DNA of 57,962 bases, taken from Variovorax sp. Its GTDB lineage: Bacteria > Pseudomonadota > Gammaproteobacteria > Burkholderiales > Burkholderiaceae_C. The notes below the pieces were generated by a model. The model was not told the origin of the DNA and made no database searches. It saw only the letters and a list, made by a program, of their open reading frames with translations. The stretch covers positions 1-57,962 of the forward strand of contig JANXTS010000066.1 of NCBI GenBank assembly GCA_025352265.1, written 5' to 3'. Positions 18,562 to 27,276 of this stretch are shown here, in pieces. The translations under genes and the position numbers were made by a program. Within the stretch, counting starts at the first letter, position 1; the number at the start of each line of letters is the position of its first letter.

Positions 18562-18821
18562 CCGATCTATCGATCAAATGCAAGACCGCTGACACCTCCC
18601 ATTCGTTTCGCGAATGGGCGCACGCCAAGCCGTTGTCCGAGGCGCTTGCGCGCGCTGAAGCGGCCCTGCGCACCAGACCCCGTGCACCGGTTGCACGCAG
18701 GCTCCTGTTCAAGTTGTTGTGGGTGCCGGACACCGGAGACCTCTCCCTACTCGACCTGCGAAACGGGAAATTCGACGGCGAGCCCATCGACGTGAAGGGC
18801 GGAGTCAATGGAACTGCTTGA
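18558..18821 (+). CDS. Mini TagJ/ImpE-like protein (87 residues)
   Basis: A small protein coupled by ATGA to tagH and overlapping tssE by 14 nt. Residues 25-55 (LSEALARAEAALRTRPRAPV, then RRLLFKLLWVPD) resemble the first TPR-like hairpin of TagJ/ImpE/SciE, an accessory protein of about 270 residues that in Pseudomonas binds the TssB N-terminus and ClpV. The rest of TagJ is absent; the tail (LSLLDLRNGKFDGEPIDVKG) matches nothing I know. It may be a reduced TagJ or the scar of a deletion that left a translatable piece. The coupled overlaps suggest it is still translated. Confidence 0.6.
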   Translation: MTDLSIKCKTADTSHSFREWAHAKPLSEALARAEAALRTRPRAPVARRLLFKLLWVPDTGDLSLLDLRNGKFDGEPIDVKGGVNGTA

Positions 18822-19455
18822 ACCACCCCCGGCCGACGCTGCGCTGACGATCGGCGATCAAACGACTCATGAGGTTCGTTTGGCACACCCGGTCCACCCG
18901 GGGATCCGTCAACCGCGTTCGGCCGATGCCAGCGCGTCGCGAGCCAGTGCCCGTCTCATGCCGACACTGTTCGATCGGTTGCGCGACGAAAATCCGGGCT
19001 GCAAATCCGAGGCGCCATCGGAATATGCGGTCAGCGTCAGCCAGATGCGCGACATCATCCAGCGCGACCTCGGCTATCTCTTGAACACCACCAATGCCGA
19101 TGACCTGATCGATCGCATCCGATACGCAGAAGCCGCGTCTTCCACCATCAATTTCGGTGTGCGGGCGCTGGCCGGCAGCTACCTGTCGCAGCGCAAATGG
19201 GCGGACATTGAGCGGATCATTCGCCGCGCGATCACCGACTACGAACCCCGGCTCATGCCGGAAACCGTCACGGTGCTCCCGCTCATGCAAGAGGGCGCAG
19301 GGGATGCTTACAACGTCCTGCTTTTTGAGATTCGCGCCATGATCAATCTCAAGCCATACCCGCTCGAGTTGATGGTCCAGAGTTCGGTCGACCTGGAAAC
19401 CAACCGAATAAGCGTCACGCGCCAGACGCGTGGCCCGGTGCGCGCCGTTCGCTGA
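18808..19455 (+). CDS. tssE: T6SS baseplate protein TssE (gp25-like)
   Basis: A 215-residue protein of the T4 gp25/TssE family, which nucleates sheath assembly on the baseplate. The family core starts at PTLFDRLRDE (residue 52) and includes the SVSQMRDIIQRDLGYLLNT region, the acidic/arginine block YEPRLMPETVTV, and a C-terminal beta region. The first ~50 residues are an unusual Pro/Ala-rich extension; an internal ATG at 18958 would give a conventional length. The upstream GGCGGAG at 18797-18803 favours 18808. A 65-bp gap precedes tssF. Confidence 0.9.
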   Translation: MELLEPPPADAALTIGDQTTHEVRLAHPVHPGIRQPRSADASASRASARLMPTLFDRLRDENPGCKSEAPSEYAVSVSQMRDIIQRDLGYLLNTTNADDLIDRIRYAEAASSTINFGVRALAGSYLSQRKWADIERIIRRAITDYEPRLMPETVTVLPLMQEGAGDAYNVLLFEIRAMINLKPYPLELMVQSSVDLETNRISVTRQTRGPVRAVR

Positions 19456-19520
19456 GCGGCGCTCTCTCGCCGCTCGCTCATCACGTACTCCCCGCTTTCG
19501 CGTCTTTCGTAACTAAATCC

Positions 19521-21401
19521 ATGGACCCACAACTCCTCGACTACTACAACAAAGAGCTGATCTACATGCGCGAGATGGCGGGAGAGTTCGCGACGTCTCA
19601 CCCGAAGATCGCGCGGCGACTGGGTATGCATGGCACTGAAGTCGACGATCCGTATGTCGAGCGGTTGATCGAGTCGTTCAGCTTCCTGTCTGCGCGAATG
19701 CAGATCAAGCTCGATGCGGAGTTTCCCCGCTTCACACAACGATTGCTCGAGGTGCTCTACCCGAACTATTTGAGTCCGACGCCATCGATGGCAGTGGCGC
19801 AGTTGCACCCGAGCGTCAAAGAAGGCGACTTCTCGCGCGGGTTCGTCGTGCCTCGCGCTACGGCGTTTCATGCCAAGGTACCAGCCGGGGAAGAAACGCC
19901 ATGCGAGTTCCGTTCCAGCCAGGACGTCACGCTGTGGCCGATCGAGATCGTCGATGCCAAGCTCACTGGCGCGCCGCCCGATATCCCCGCACTCGAACGC
20001 TACGTGCCGCCGCATGTGCAGGTCACTGGTGCGTTACGGTTGCGGTTGCGGATGGTAGGCGAGCGCAACTTCAGCGACCTGATCGGGCTCGATCGACTGC
20101 CGGTTTACCTTCGAGGTACCGAGCAGGTGGCATCGCACCTGTTCGAGCTGCTGCACACGTCGGCTATTGCCACGTTCACCGGTGAGCCGGGTAATCTGAT
20201 GCAGCGGCCGCACGTCGTGACCAACGGCGCACTGGTCCACGAAGGACTGGGACCGGAGCAAGGCCTGCTACCCCTGGAATGGAACACGTTTCACGGACAC
20301 AACTTGCTTCATGAGTACTTTGCTTGCCCCGAGCGCTTTTACTTTTTCACGCTGACGCAACTGGCCGCGGGTCTTTCGCGCGTCGCCGGCAAGGAGGCGG
20401 AAGTCCTCATCTTGCTTACCAAGCCGCCTGGCGCGCTGGGCAGTCTGGTCGATGTGGGACAGTTCGCGCTCTTTTGTACACCGGTCATCAATCTGTTCGA
20501 GCGCCGTACCGACCGCATCGAAATCAATGCCACACAGCCCGAGTTCCACCTGGTGCCGGACCGCTCGCGTCCGCTGGACTTCGAGGTCTATTCAGTCAAG
20601 GCTATTGCCGGTCAGCAGGCGCAAACCACTGCGGCAATGGACTTCCGGCCGCTCTATCAGACGCTGAACGAAGACGAAGGTAACTACGGCCGCTACTTCT
20701 CCGTGCGGCGTGAGCCTCGATTGGCTTCAGACACGTCGCGCAAGTACGGAACGCGGACGCCCTACGTCGGCACCGAAGTCTTCATCTCGCTGGTCGACCA
20801 GAACGAGGCACCTTACTCGGAGAGTATTCGATACCTGTCGGTCAAGGCATTGCTGACTAATCGCGATCTGCCGTGCCTGGTACCGCGCAATGGCATTTCT
20901 GACCTTGCTGTCTCCGATTCGATACCAGTAGCGAGCGTGGGATTGATTCGCCCGCCCAGCACGCCGAAGTCGCCATCCGCACAAAGAGAGATTGCCTGGC
21001 GGTTGATTCGGCAACTCGGCTTTAATCACCTGCCGCTGGCCGACATGCCGCATCGCGAGGGCGCACAGGCGTTGCGCGACATGCTGCGGCTTTTCGTCTC
21101 GATCGACAACAACGTCCAGCGCCGACAGATCGAAAGCCTGGTTGGCTCGCGCATTGAACGAGTCACGCGCCGTCTTCCGGGTGCCGGTCCACTGATCTAC
21201 GGACGCGGCGTGCTGTGCACATTGAGCGTCGACGAAGAGGGGTTTTCGGGCACCAGTCCTTATCTCTTCGGCTTGGTGCTCGAGCACTATCTGGCGCGAC
21301 ACGTCAGCATCAATGTCTTCACGCAAACCGCGCTCGAGTCGATGCAGCGTGGCGTCGTCGCGCGCTGGCCGGTGCGCATGGGTGGCCGGGGCATCGTGTG
21401 A
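19521..21401 (+). CDS. tssF: T6SS baseplate wedge protein TssF
   Basis: A 626-residue TssF/ImpG/VasA protein. Two copies pair with one TssG in each baseplate wedge around VgrG. It starts MDPQLLDYYNKELIYMREMA, the family's characteristic N-terminus, followed by FAxxHPKIARRLG-type and DPYVERLIESFSFLSAR motifs. The C-terminal ARHVSINVFTQTAL is also typical. It overlaps tssG by GTGA. Length is normal. Confidence 0.95.
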   Translation: MDPQLLDYYNKELIYMREMAGEFATSHPKIARRLGMHGTEVDDPYVERLIESFSFLSARMQIKLDAEFPRFTQRLLEVLYPNYLSPTPSMAVAQLHPSVKEGDFSRGFVVPRATAFHAKVPAGEETPCEFRSSQDVTLWPIEIVDAKLTGAPPDIPALERYVPPHVQVTGALRLRLRMVGERNFSDLIGLDRLPVYLRGTEQVASHLFELLHTSAIATFTGEPGNLMQRPHVVTNGALVHEGLGPEQGLLPLEWNTFHGHNLLHEYFACPERFYFFTLTQLAAGLSRVAGKEAEVLILLTKPPGALGSLVDVGQFALFCTPVINLFERRTDRIEINATQPEFHLVPDRSRPLDFEVYSVKAIAGQQAQTTAAMDFRPLYQTLNEDEGNYGRYFSVRREPRLASDTSRKYGTRTPYVGTEVFISLVDQNEAPYSESIRYLSVKALLTNRDLPCLVPRNGISDLAVSDSIPVASVGLIRPPSTPKSPSAQREIAWRLIRQLGFNHLPLADMPHREGAQALRDMLRLFVSIDNNVQRRQIESLVGSRIERVTRRLPGAGPLIYGRGVLCTLSVDEEGFSGTSPYLFGLVLEHYLARHVSINVFTQTALESMQRGVVARWPVRMGGRGIV

Positions 21402-22573
21402 CGCCGCAAGACGTCGACATTGCGACTGCGACTGCGACTGCGCCCGCACCCGCAGGCTTGCCCGCGCTCCTGAAACGACTGCGCGACTCACCCTGGAACT
21501 TCGGCTTCACGGTATTGATGCGGCGACTGGGTGCGGTGCACGCCGACCAGCCGCGCATCGGATTGGCAAGCCGGCCGCAGCATGAGCGATTCCGGCTGGG
21601 CCAGACGGCAGCGCTGACTTTCGCGCCGCGCGAAATTGCCGAGGTCGTGTTGCCGCAGGAGGCCGGGGAGCGGCATGTCCCCGGTGCGGCGGCAGTGCGG
21701 TCGGGCAACAACCCGGCGCATCCGGTGGTGCGGCTTTATGGCCTGGGTCTGTTGGGCCCCAATGGCCCCTTGCCGCTGCACTACACCGAGTTGGTCCGCG
21801 ACAACACCGAGAACCACAACGACAGTACGCTGGCTGACTTTCTCGACATCTTTCATCACCGCTATCTCACGCACATGTACCGCGCGTGGGCGCAAAGCCA
21901 GGCAGCAGCAGGACTGGACCGTGCGGAAGATGAGACCTTCAGCCGCTACATCGCGCAGTTGACGGGTCACGACCCGTTGGAGATTCGCGAGTCGGTGCTG
22001 CCGGCGCACGCGCGGCTTTCGGCGTCGACGCATCTCAGCCGGGAGGCGCGCAACCCCGACGGTCTCGCGCAGACCATCGCTCGCTTCTTTGCCGTGCCAG
22101 TGGAGTTGCAGGAGTTTGCGATGCACTGGATTCGCATCGACGACGAAGACCAGACGCACCTTGGCAAGCCTCGTGCATCGAGTGTGATGGGCGTCGGCGC
22201 GATCGCGGGCGAAGTGGTCGCCGATCGGCAGAACAAATTCAGGCTGGTGATCGGCCCGCTCGCCCTGGACCAATATCTGCGCTTCACGCCACAAGGGAAA
22301 GACCTTCCGTTGCTGATCGAGTGGGTCCGTGCCTTCGTCGGCTACGAGTTCGTTTGGGAAGTGGAGTTGCGAGTGCGCAGCGACAGCGCACCGCCTGCCC
22401 GGTTGGACGATCGAGAAAAGTTGGGCTGGTCGACCTGGCTCGGCGGCACCGAGGCGGCGGGCGGTGGGTTGGGCGTCGAAGCCAGTCGTGCGTCTGACTA
22501 CGCAGTCGGCATGGTGTTCGAGCCAGAGGAATACGTCGGTAAGCAGTGCGCCGCGCAGGCAGCACGCGCATGA
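21398..22573 (+). CDS. tssG: T6SS baseplate wedge protein TssG
   Basis: A 392-residue TssG/ImpH/VasB protein initiating at GTG 21398 within the tssF stop. Landmarks: PWNFGFTVLMRRLGA near the start, FAPREIAEV, LYGLGLLGPNGPLPLHYTE, and NDSTLADFLDIFHHRYL, all standard for TssG. The N-terminus holds a hexanucleotide repeat (three GCGACT units, encoding Ala-Thr) followed by Ala-Pro. It is followed by 62 bp containing short ATGAAA-type repeats before tssA. Confidence 0.93.
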   Translation: MTPQDVDIATATATAPAPAGLPALLKRLRDSPWNFGFTVLMRRLGAVHADQPRIGLASRPQHERFRLGQTAALTFAPREIAEVVLPQEAGERHVPGAAAVRSGNNPAHPVVRLYGLGLLGPNGPLPLHYTELVRDNTENHNDSTLADFLDIFHHRYLTHMYRAWAQSQAAAGLDRAEDETFSRYIAQLTGHDPLEIRESVLPAHARLSASTHLSREARNPDGLAQTIARFFAVPVELQEFAMHWIRIDDEDQTHLGKPRASSVMGVGAIAGEVVADRQNKFRLVIGPLALDQYLRFTPQGKDLPLLIEWVRAFVGYEFVWEVELRVRSDSAPPARLDDREKLGWSTWLGGTEAAGGGLGVEASRASDYAVGMVFEPEEYVGKQCAAQAARA

Positions 22574-22635
22574 AAGCATTGGCATGAAAGCACCCACATG
22601 AAATCCGTTCCACCTCGTTTCAGTCGAGCGTTCAA

Positions 22636-23706
22636 ATGAAGAGTGCCGCTCCATCTTTTGCCAATTCGGCATCTGTCGCCGATTGGCTTGTGCCCGTCAG
22701 CACCATCGAGCCCTGCGGTCCGACGCTCGAATACGACCACGAGTACGCAGTCTTGTTGGCCCGGATGGTGCCGCGCGCCGACACCCAGTACGGCAGTTTT
22801 GTCGGTTCGGCCGAAGCTCCGAACTGGGCCGAGATCGAGCGCGATTGCCAGCGATTACTGCGCCGTACCAAAGACATCAACCTGTTCGTCTGGCTCTGCA
22901 GGGCGCGAACTCGTCTCGGCCAAGCTGCGGGATTGACGCACGTGCTCTCCATGCTGCTGGACGTGCTGCATGCATGGCCGCAAGCCGTGCATCCGCAATT
23001 GACCATCGAGGGCGAGTCCGAGCCCATCGTGCGTGCCAATGCGCTGGCTGGCCTTGCCGACCCCGAAGGATTGTTGGCCGACGTGTGCGAGATCGTCGTG
23101 GCGTCTGGCACGGCGATACGCTTGACCGTGCGCGATGTAGAGCGTGCCTTCGCAGTCCCTCGCATGCCCGAAGCGTCGAAGCCCGAGTCAGTGGTGCGGC
23201 AACTGGCGGTTTTGCGCGCCGCCGCGCCGCATGATGTGCGCTTGCCAGTCCGCTTGTTGGCCGAGGCTGCGAATCTCGTTCGGGCCATCGACCAATGGGC
23301 GAAGGATCAATTGGGCGAAGACGCACCATCGTTGGCCGCGTTGAGCCGGGTGCTCGATTTTTTCGTCGATCCGAAGCAGGCGACACCCGCTGGCAGTGCT
23401 CTGTCATCAGAGGCTGTCGCAAGCGGCGACCCGTCGGACTCGGGCGCGCGACTCCGCATGAACGCACCGCCCTTGTCGAATGCGGCGACGTGCGCGCAGG
23501 CGCTGACACGCGACGAGGTGCTGTCGGACATTCGCAGCGCACGCGAATGGTTCGAGGCGCACGAGCCGAGCAGTCCGGTCGCTGTTCTCTTGAAGCAAGC
23601 CGAGCGAATGGTCGGCAAGCGGTTTGCTCAGGTCGCCGACTCGATCCCGCTCGATCTCTTGCAGAAGTGGGACGCTGAGGGTGACGCGCAGGGAGACCGA
23701 GCATGA
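22636..23706 (+). CDS. tssA: T6SS cap/priming protein TssA (ImpA family)
   Basis: A 356-residue ImpA-domain protein. TssA primes tube and sheath growth and caps the distal end. The N-terminal ImpA_N domain (STIEPCGPTLEYDHEY, then IERDCQRLLRRTKDINLFVW) is clear. The C-terminus SPVAVLLKQAERMVGKRFAQ is like the shorter TssA class. It overlaps the next gene by ATGA at 23703-23706. Confidence 0.92.
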   Translation: MKSAAPSFANSASVADWLVPVSTIEPCGPTLEYDHEYAVLLARMVPRADTQYGSFVGSAEAPNWAEIERDCQRLLRRTKDINLFVWLCRARTRLGQAAGLTHVLSMLLDVLHAWPQAVHPQLTIEGESEPIVRANALAGLADPEGLLADVCEIVVASGTAIRLTVRDVERAFAVPRMPEASKPESVVRQLAVLRAAAPHDVRLPVRLLAEAANLVRAIDQWAKDQLGEDAPSLAALSRVLDFFVDPKQATPAGSALSSEAVASGDPSDSGARLRMNAPPLSNAATCAQALTRDEVLSDIRSAREWFEAHEPSSPVAVLLKQAERMVGKRFAQVADSIPLDLLQKWDAEGDAQGDRA

Positions 23707-24287
23707 GTGAGAGCACGATGCTCGTGGCGCTGAGCTTTGCGGCAGCATTCATCGGCACTGTTGCTGGTGCTGCGCTCGTGTGGCGCCTGTTTCTGCAACG
23801 CGCAAACGGCGGATCGAAACCCGAGCTCGCGTTGCAGGAAATGCAGCATCGCTTGCCTGCGTTGCTGCAACAGACGCTGAAGGTCGAGTTTGAGTATTAC
23901 GCGCAGCGGCAAAGCGAAAGAGATGGAGCGCAGTCGCTGTGGCTCGAGCGGCGGCAAGCCGATCAAGAGCTGCTGGCCGTGCGTCGTGAAGAGCGCAGCG
24001 TCACCGCGCTGCGTGGCGTGTTCGAGAAGTTGGAGAAGCGGGAGGAGTTTGAAAAGCTGGGTACGCCGGTGGCGCCAGCACATCAGCCCGATCGGATGTC
24101 AGCATGTCCTCCGGAGCTGTTGCACACCCCGCTGCCGCGTGCAGCGCCCGTCTATTCAACGCCCCAGCCAACGCGCGAACTCACCGATGAGGAAATCGAC
24201 GCGCTGCCGGCCGACTTGCCAGAGCCTTTAATGCCGCGAAAACGGATCTTGCGCTCACCAAAAATGCCGACCTTGCGCAGTCTGTAA
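23703..24287 (+). CDS. Unknown single-pass membrane protein at the end of the T6SS operon
   Basis: A 194-residue protein coupled to tssA. Residues 6-32 (MLVALSFAAAFIGTVAGAAL) form one N-terminal transmembrane helix. A long charged, probably coiled-coil stretch (about 40-120, rich in Gln, Glu and Arg) follows, then a Pro-rich basic tail (LPADLPEPLMPRKRILRSP). It does not match a core Tss protein that I recognise. The position suggests an accessory inner-membrane role, perhaps holding TssA or the baseplate at the membrane, but this is inference. Only 5 bp separate its stop from the convergent tssJ stop. Confidence 0.75.
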   Translation: MSESTMLVALSFAAAFIGTVAGAALVWRLFLQRANGGSKPELALQEMQHRLPALLQQTLKVEFEYYAQRQSERDGAQSLWLERRQADQELLAVRREERSVTALRGVFEKLEKREEFEKLGTPVAPAHQPDRMSACPPELLHTPLPRAAPVYSTPQPTRELTDEEIDALPADLPEPLMPRKRILRSPKMPTLRSL

Positions 24288-24292
24288 GCCGG

Positions 24293-25012
24293 TTATTTTT
24301 TCAGTCCCATCGCTGGACTCTTGAAGCTGTCGAAGGAAGGCTTCTCCGGCATCTTCGGCACGCTCTGCGATGCACTTTCCATCTGTTGCTTCGCACCGTC
24401 GATCGGGTTCTGGTCCAGCCCTTTTATCGATTCGTTTGCGTACTGCACCGGCCGCGTTCCAGCTTCTTCATCTGTCATCAAAATCGCATTGGATTGCAGC
24501 GCAATCTTCAGCTTCGCCTTGTTGGCCGGAATGACGGCGCGGTACCAGCCCGACTCAGGCGCCACTTCCATCTTGTAGACCACGCGCCAGACCGATGTCG
24601 GCAGGTCGCGATAGCCGGCGAAAATGGCGATGGCGGTCGTCTCGGGATTCGACTTGCGTTGGATTTTTCGGGTCTCGCCCGGACGCATGATGAACTGGTC
24701 GACGGCCAGAAAATCGGCTCCGAGCACGGCTTTGTCGGTATTTTGCAGCGCGAAGAAGTCGGCCTCCTGGAAGGCGATGTCGGACTTGAGTTCGTACACC
24801 CGCAGCAGCATTGGCGCGCCCCGCCCTTTGGTGTCGGTGTTGAGGTCGCGGTTGGCCTCGATCGAGATGTCGAGCCGGGCCTGTTCTTTTTGCGCCGGCT
24901 GGCTGTTGCCACCGAAAACACCACACGCGCTCAGGAAGACGGGTAGCGAGGCCGACACGCCCATCAATAAGACGCTCGAGGCTTTGCGCCTCGTTGCAAA
25001 GGTATTCGACAT
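24293..25012 (-). CDS. tssJ: T6SS outer-membrane lipoprotein TssJ
   Basis: A 239-residue lipoprotein with a lipobox (FLSAC, Cys30), placing it on the outer membrane where TssJ binds the periplasmic end of TssM. The TssJ transthyretin-like domain shows as LDISIEANRDLN, APMLLRVYELKSDIAFQEADFF and RPGETRKIQRK. About 45 extra residues follow the domain (MESASQSVPKMPEKPSFDSF), which is unusual. It is the only T6SS gene here on the opposite strand and needs its own promoter in 25013-25151. Confidence 0.9.
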   Translation of the reverse strand: MSNTFATRRKASSVLLMGVSASLPVFLSACGVFGGNSQPAQKEQARLDISIEANRDLNTDTKGRGAPMLLRVYELKSDIAFQEADFFALQNTDKAVLGADFLAVDQFIMRPGETRKIQRKSNPETTAIAIFAGYRDLPTSVWRVVYKMEVAPESGWYRAVIPANKAKLKIALQSNAILMTDEEAGTRPVQYANESIKGLDQNPIDGAKQQMESASQSVPKMPEKPSFDSFKSPAMGLKK

Positions 25013-25151
25013 GGACCCTCCCAGGTGCTGTTTTTTCTGTCGCTAGCGAGCGTCGATTACAACACTGGGGATGGCGTCGAACGCGGCGTCCGGAACCACT
25101 TTGGTCAACCGGGCGAGAAGTAGTGCTTCATGGCCCGGCCCTTTCGTTCCA

Positions 25152-26486
25152 TCAGCGCTTCATCATGTCCCGCGCCGACACCGGCTCCGCGTCGTTGCCC
25201 CATGACCCCCGTACATAAGTCAGCACTGCCGCGATGTCGACGTCGTCCAGAACATGGCCGAACGCCGGCATGCCGTACGGCCGTGGGTTGCCTCCGGTGG
25301 AAGGCAAGAAGCCGCCGTGGCGCACCATCTGGATGAGATTCATGGGCGAGTGCATGTTGACTGCGCGATTTCCTGCCAGTGGCGGGTAGGCATCCTGTGC
25401 ACCCTGGCCAACGTCGCCGTGACAGTAGGCGCAACGTTGATCGAAAATTCTGTTGCCTCGTTCCATCACGCCGATGTCGCGTCGACTGGCTTTCGTTGCA
25501 GATGGTGTCGCACTATCGGCCACCTTCTGATCTCCAGCGGCAGCGACGGCAGGCAATGCTTTCAGATAAGTCGCCATCGCTCTCAAGTCGGTTTCGCTGA
25601 GATGCTGCGTGCTCTGGTAGACAACCTCGGCCATCGGGCCCAAGACCGATCCACGTGGCGACGTTCCGGTCTTTAGCAGCGCGACGATGTCGGTGATCGG
25701 CCAATCGGCCAGACCGGCCTCGTGCGGGTCGGCGAGCGATGGCGCATACCAGTTCTCCACCGGTATGAGTCCACCAGAAAGACCGCGTTTTTCTTCTGTG
25801 GCACCAAAGACGTTCCGCGTGCCGTGGCAGGCGATGCAGTGCCCGAGGCCGCCGACCAGATAGGCGCCCCGATTCCATTCGGCAGGCTGGCGTGTGTCGG
25901 CGACGAAAGCGGCCGGGGTGAAAAACAACGCTCGCCACACCACGAGCGCAGCCTGCGTGTTGTACGGGAAACGCAGCGCGTGCGGGACGTTGGGTGCTGA
26001 GACCGCGGGTACGCTGCGCAGATAGGCATAAATGGCATCTGAATCTTCGCGCGTTACCGTGGTGAAGTTCGGATACGGAAATGCGGGGTAGAGCAATCGC
26101 CCGCTGCGCGAGCGGCCTTCGTGCATGGCGCGCCAGAAATGTGCCGCTGTCCAGTTGCCAAGGCCGTGGGCACCGTCCGGCGTGAGATTGCTGGCATAAA
26201 TGGTTCCGAAGGGCGTGTCGATTGCGAGACCGCCCGCATACGCCGCGCCGCCGCGCGTGGTGTGGCAGCCGGCGCAATTTCCGGCCATCGCCAGGTACCG
26301 GCCACGCTCGACTTGCGATGAGGTCGCCACCATGGCAGGGCCTGTGGCTTCTGCGACGCGATCCAAGCTGACCAGTCTGAAGCCCAACAACACGGCACCG
26401 ATCAGTGAGAACAATGCGACGAGTCCGAGCGTTACGAACACGATGCGGCGCAGCAAGGATCGTGGTGGATCGTTTTCGTGTTTCAT
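25152..26486 (-). CDS. Triheme cytochrome c (alcohol-dehydrogenase cytochrome-subunit type)
   Basis: A 444-residue protein with one N-terminal membrane anchor/signal (IVFVTLGLVALFSLIGAVLL) and three CxxCH haem sites (CAGCH, CIACH, CAYCH). The layout is that of the cytochrome subunit of membrane-bound alcohol, gluconate or aldehyde dehydrogenases. Such subunits take electrons from a periplasmic dehydrogenase to quinone or oxidase. Context: it overlaps the upstream diheme cytochrome by ATGA (26483-26486), but no dehydrogenase is adjacent. The start at 26486 is set by that overlap and the signal sequence. Substrate unknown. Confidence 0.87.
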   Translation of the reverse strand: MKHENDPPRSLLRRIVFVTLGLVALFSLIGAVLLGFRLVSLDRVAEATGPAMVATSSQVERGRYLAMAGNCAGCHTTRGGAAYAGGLAIDTPFGTIYASNLTPDGAHGLGNWTAAHFWRAMHEGRSRSGRLLYPAFPYPNFTTVTREDSDAIYAYLRSVPAVSAPNVPHALRFPYNTQAALVVWRALFFTPAAFVADTRQPAEWNRGAYLVGGLGHCIACHGTRNVFGATEEKRGLSGGLIPVENWYAPSLADPHEAGLADWPITDIVALLKTGTSPRGSVLGPMAEVVYQSTQHLSETDLRAMATYLKALPAVAAAGDQKVADSATPSATKASRRDIGVMERGNRIFDQRCAYCHGDVGQGAQDAYPPLAGNRAVNMHSPMNLIQMVRHGGFLPSTGGNPRPYGMPAFGHVLDDVDIAAVLTYVRGSWGNDAEPVSARDMMKR

Positions 26487-27229
26487 GGCGTCATCCCGCT
26501 GCATGCCATCGGTGCAGGCCCTCGCAGTTCTGCCGCCGGTTTGGCGTTGACCGGCACCGGTTGCAACGCGAGCCAACTGCTCACTGCATTGACATCGGTA
26601 CTCGTCAGTTTCACTCCTACCTGCGCCATGCAGTCGGGAGCAAGCGCGTGTCGCTCGCCCGTCAGCCACGAACCGAGTTGCGACGAGAGATAGAGGCGAG
26701 GCAAACCCACCAGCCCGGGGACAGCCGGCAGCACGCCGGTGAGGGCGGCGCCGTGGCATGCCGCGCATGCGGGGATGCCGCGGCTTCGATCGCCGTCGAC
26801 GACCAGAGCCTTGCCGCGCTGCAGCAGCTCGGGTGTGGCGTCGCTGGTCGTCGTGACGGGTGGATAGGGCAGATCGAGGCCGGCGAAGTATTCGGCTATC
26901 TCGAGCAGATACGCATCGGACAAATGTTGAACCATGTAGACCATGTCGGAGTTGAAGCGGCGACCGTCGCGAAAGCTGCGGAGCTGGTTGAACAGGTAGC
27001 CGGCGGGCTTGCCCGCCAGGCGCGGAAAGTAGGCCGCGTTACCACTGGCGCCTTCGCGACCGTGGCAGGCGATGCAGGCCGCAGCGCGCTGCCCGATGGT
27101 GTCGGGTACGCGCCCCGGTGGTGCGGAAAGGGCCGCGCCCGAAAAGGTAACTAAGGCGATGGAGGCAATGATGGCGCTCAAGGTGGGCAAGACCCGCCCG
27201 ACCTTCCAGATACGAACTACAAATGTCAT
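26483..27229 (-). CDS. Diheme cytochrome c (c4-like)
   Basis: A 248-residue secreted protein with a signal peptide (LSAIIASIALVTFSGAALSA) and two CxxCH motifs (CIACH, CAACH) in tandem cytochrome-c folds, like cytochrome c4. Methionine ligand candidates are in FNSDMVYMVQ and APDCMAQVG. It is first in a two-gene operon with the triheme cytochrome, so the pair probably forms an electron-transfer chain in the periplasm. The divergent DUF1345 gene starts 47 bp away, so both promoters lie in a very short interval or overlap coding sequence. Confidence 0.87.
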   Translation of the reverse strand: MTFVVRIWKVGRVLPTLSAIIASIALVTFSGAALSAPPGRVPDTIGQRAAACIACHGREGASGNAAYFPRLAGKPAGYLFNQLRSFRDGRRFNSDMVYMVQHLSDAYLLEIAEYFAGLDLPYPPVTTTSDATPELLQRGKALVVDGDRSRGIPACAACHGAALTGVLPAVPGLVGLPRLYLSSQLGSWLTGERHALAPDCMAQVGVKLTSTDVNAVSSWLALQPVPVNAKPAAELRGPAPMACSGMTP

Positions 27230-27276
27230 TCGACGATTGTGGTGCCGGTAGCACTGGCAGTCGATACATTCCTACT

